This document shows, in pieces, positions 59,037 to 59,438 of a stretch of DNA of 59,438 bases. This stretch comes from CAKRJP01 sp963589425 (GTDB lineage Bacteria > Bacillota > Clostridia > Lachnospirales > Lachnospiraceae). Where the stretch lies: contig CAVAKZ010000090.1 of assembly GCA_963589425.1 (NCBI GenBank), positions 1 through 59,438 on the forward strand, read 5' to 3'. Each line of letters begins with the position of its first letter. The stretch's first letter is position 1. The notes below the pieces were generated by a model. The model worked only from the letters and a program-made list of their open reading frames with translations, was not told the DNA's origin and did no database searches. The translations under genes and the position numbers were made by a program.

Positions 59037-59070
59037 GTGATTATTAAATTTATATGGAAGGGGAATCTAC

Positions 59071-59295
59071 ATGGATAAAGAATTGTATCATCCATACGTA
59101 AATGAAAACGGTAAACGTGTTAGTGGAACGGCCTCACTGAACCACTATATTCATACCGTAAAAGGTAGCGTACAAGAATATAACGATGAAATTGGAGCTG
59201 CCTACATTTCCGAATTTATCAAGGCACATTCCGACGCCATCAATAAGGGGCTTGTACAAAAAGCCAAAAGAGACAGATTCAAAATTGTCTCATAA
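59071..59295 (+). CDS. hypothetical protein, 74 aa
   Basis: MDKELYHPYVNENGKRVSGTASLNHYIHTVKG and a helical end. GGAAGGGGA precedes the ATG. It is driven by the promoter at 59008. Its first 48 bp and 9 bases upstream recur at the window edge 322 bp later. Function unknown; it may be the first gene of a rightward, possibly lysogeny-related, unit. Confidence 0.65.
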   Translation: MDKELYHPYVNENGKRVSGTASLNHYIHTVKGSVQEYNDEIGAAYISEFIKAHSDAINKGLVQKAKRDRFKIVS

Positions 59296-59299
59296 AATA

Positions 59300-59336
59300 A
59301 TTTAAGGGAAGAGTTACCGGCTCCTCCCTTATTTTT
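59300..59336 (+). terminator. intrinsic terminator
   Basis: AAGGGAAGAG with CTCCTCCCTT (one mismatch) and TATTTTTA. It ends the 74-residue gene. Confidence 0.75.
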
Positions 59337-59383
59337 ACCCATTTCGATTCCCACTTACCAACAAATTTATAAAGAAAGCTACT

Positions 59384-59438
59384 GGAATCTACATGGATAA
59401 AGAATTGTATCATCCATACGTAAATGAAAACGGTAAAC
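59384..59438 (+). repeat. 55-bp exact copy of 59062-59116 at the window end
   Basis: The last 55 bases equal 59062-59116, offset by 322 bp, including the start of the 74-residue gene. Either a tandem duplication of the gene begins here, or the assembler ended after re-entering a repeat (55 is a common assembly k-mer size). Confidence 0.85.

Noticed and set aside
1..59438. CRISPR array or cas genes
   Set aside because: No regularly spaced direct repeats with unique spacers; the Cas4-like nuclease at 53528 is a usual phage RecB-type nuclease.
1..59438. AAATAT motif explained by codon bias
   Set aside because: On the coding strand it appears as TTA-TAT-TT, T-TAT-ATT-T and other frames and in gaps, and does not flip in plus-strand genes; codon bias would favour one frame. 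A formal test is still needed.

Overview
This window is most of a temperate, long-tailed (siphovirus-type) bacteriophage genome, probably infecting a Clostridia host such as a Lachnospiraceae-type gut anaerobe. The reasons are AGGAGG-type ribosome binding sites everywhere, tightly packed and overlapping genes almost all read from the minus strand, an HK97-type head module (large terminase, portal, protease-capsid fusion), a 2121-residue tape measure, a holin and endolysin, a tyrosine integrase with excisionase, and many small proteins of types common in Firmicutes phages. A run of 10 N at 55652-55661 shows a scaffold of two contigs, and the last 55 bases repeat an internal segment, so the right end is an assembly edge.

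Layout, following minus-strand transcription from right to left. 59.0-55.9 kb: a divergent promoter region, then a HAD-type protein, a MazG-like protein and small membrane proteins. 55.9-55.4 kb: an att-like repeat cluster around the gap. 55.3-53.5 kb: an operator-like region, a PASTA protein and two PD-(D/E)XK nucleases. 53.5-50.8 kb: a single-chain RNA polymerase with the DFDGD metal-binding motif. 50.1-44.5 kb: packaging and connector genes mixed with proteins that carry a shared HGIKGMKWGVRR-type N-terminal tag. 44.5-39.7 kb: portal, coiled-coil protein, protease-capsid fusion, head-tail joining. 39.7-26.1 kb: tail. 27.3-24.1 kb: a diversity-generating retroelement (DGR) placed in the tail and lysis region. 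24.1-22.6 kb: holin and small tail-type proteins. 22.5-20.8 kb: xis, int, attP. 20.6-12.2 kb: an accessory region of small genes, many in single-gene cassettes with a repeated 25-bp promoter-like element and intrinsic terminators, plus one unusual tRNA. 12.2-7.9 kb: more small membrane proteins. 7.9-0.3 kb: replication (a 1424-residue helicase/primase/polymerase fusion, SSB-like protein, methylase-like protein, SNF2-type helicase).

The most notable system is the DGR. One Asn-codon-rich template repeat (25385-25473) matches two variable repeats: one at the end of a tail protein beside the RT (26520-26605), and one 12 kb away at the end of a protein in the early accessory region, next to DUF6353 membrane-protein genes (13434-13519). 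Apart from one silent change, every difference lies at a template adenine. Both targets share an identical 36-bp downstream module with a hairpin that the template lacks.

Other stand-outs are: a frame-independent, strongly strand-biased motif AAATAT(AA or C), counted by eye about 85 times on the plus strand against a handful on the other strand and mostly outside the 30-52 kb structural block; a promoter-like element CGCA-N16-TTATG in 12 copies, one directly before the tRNA; two paralogous tagged genes with out-of-frame poly(A) tracts just after their start codons; and an attachment core present twice with different flanking arm repeats. I see no obvious CI-type repressor; it may lie in the gap or beyond the ends.
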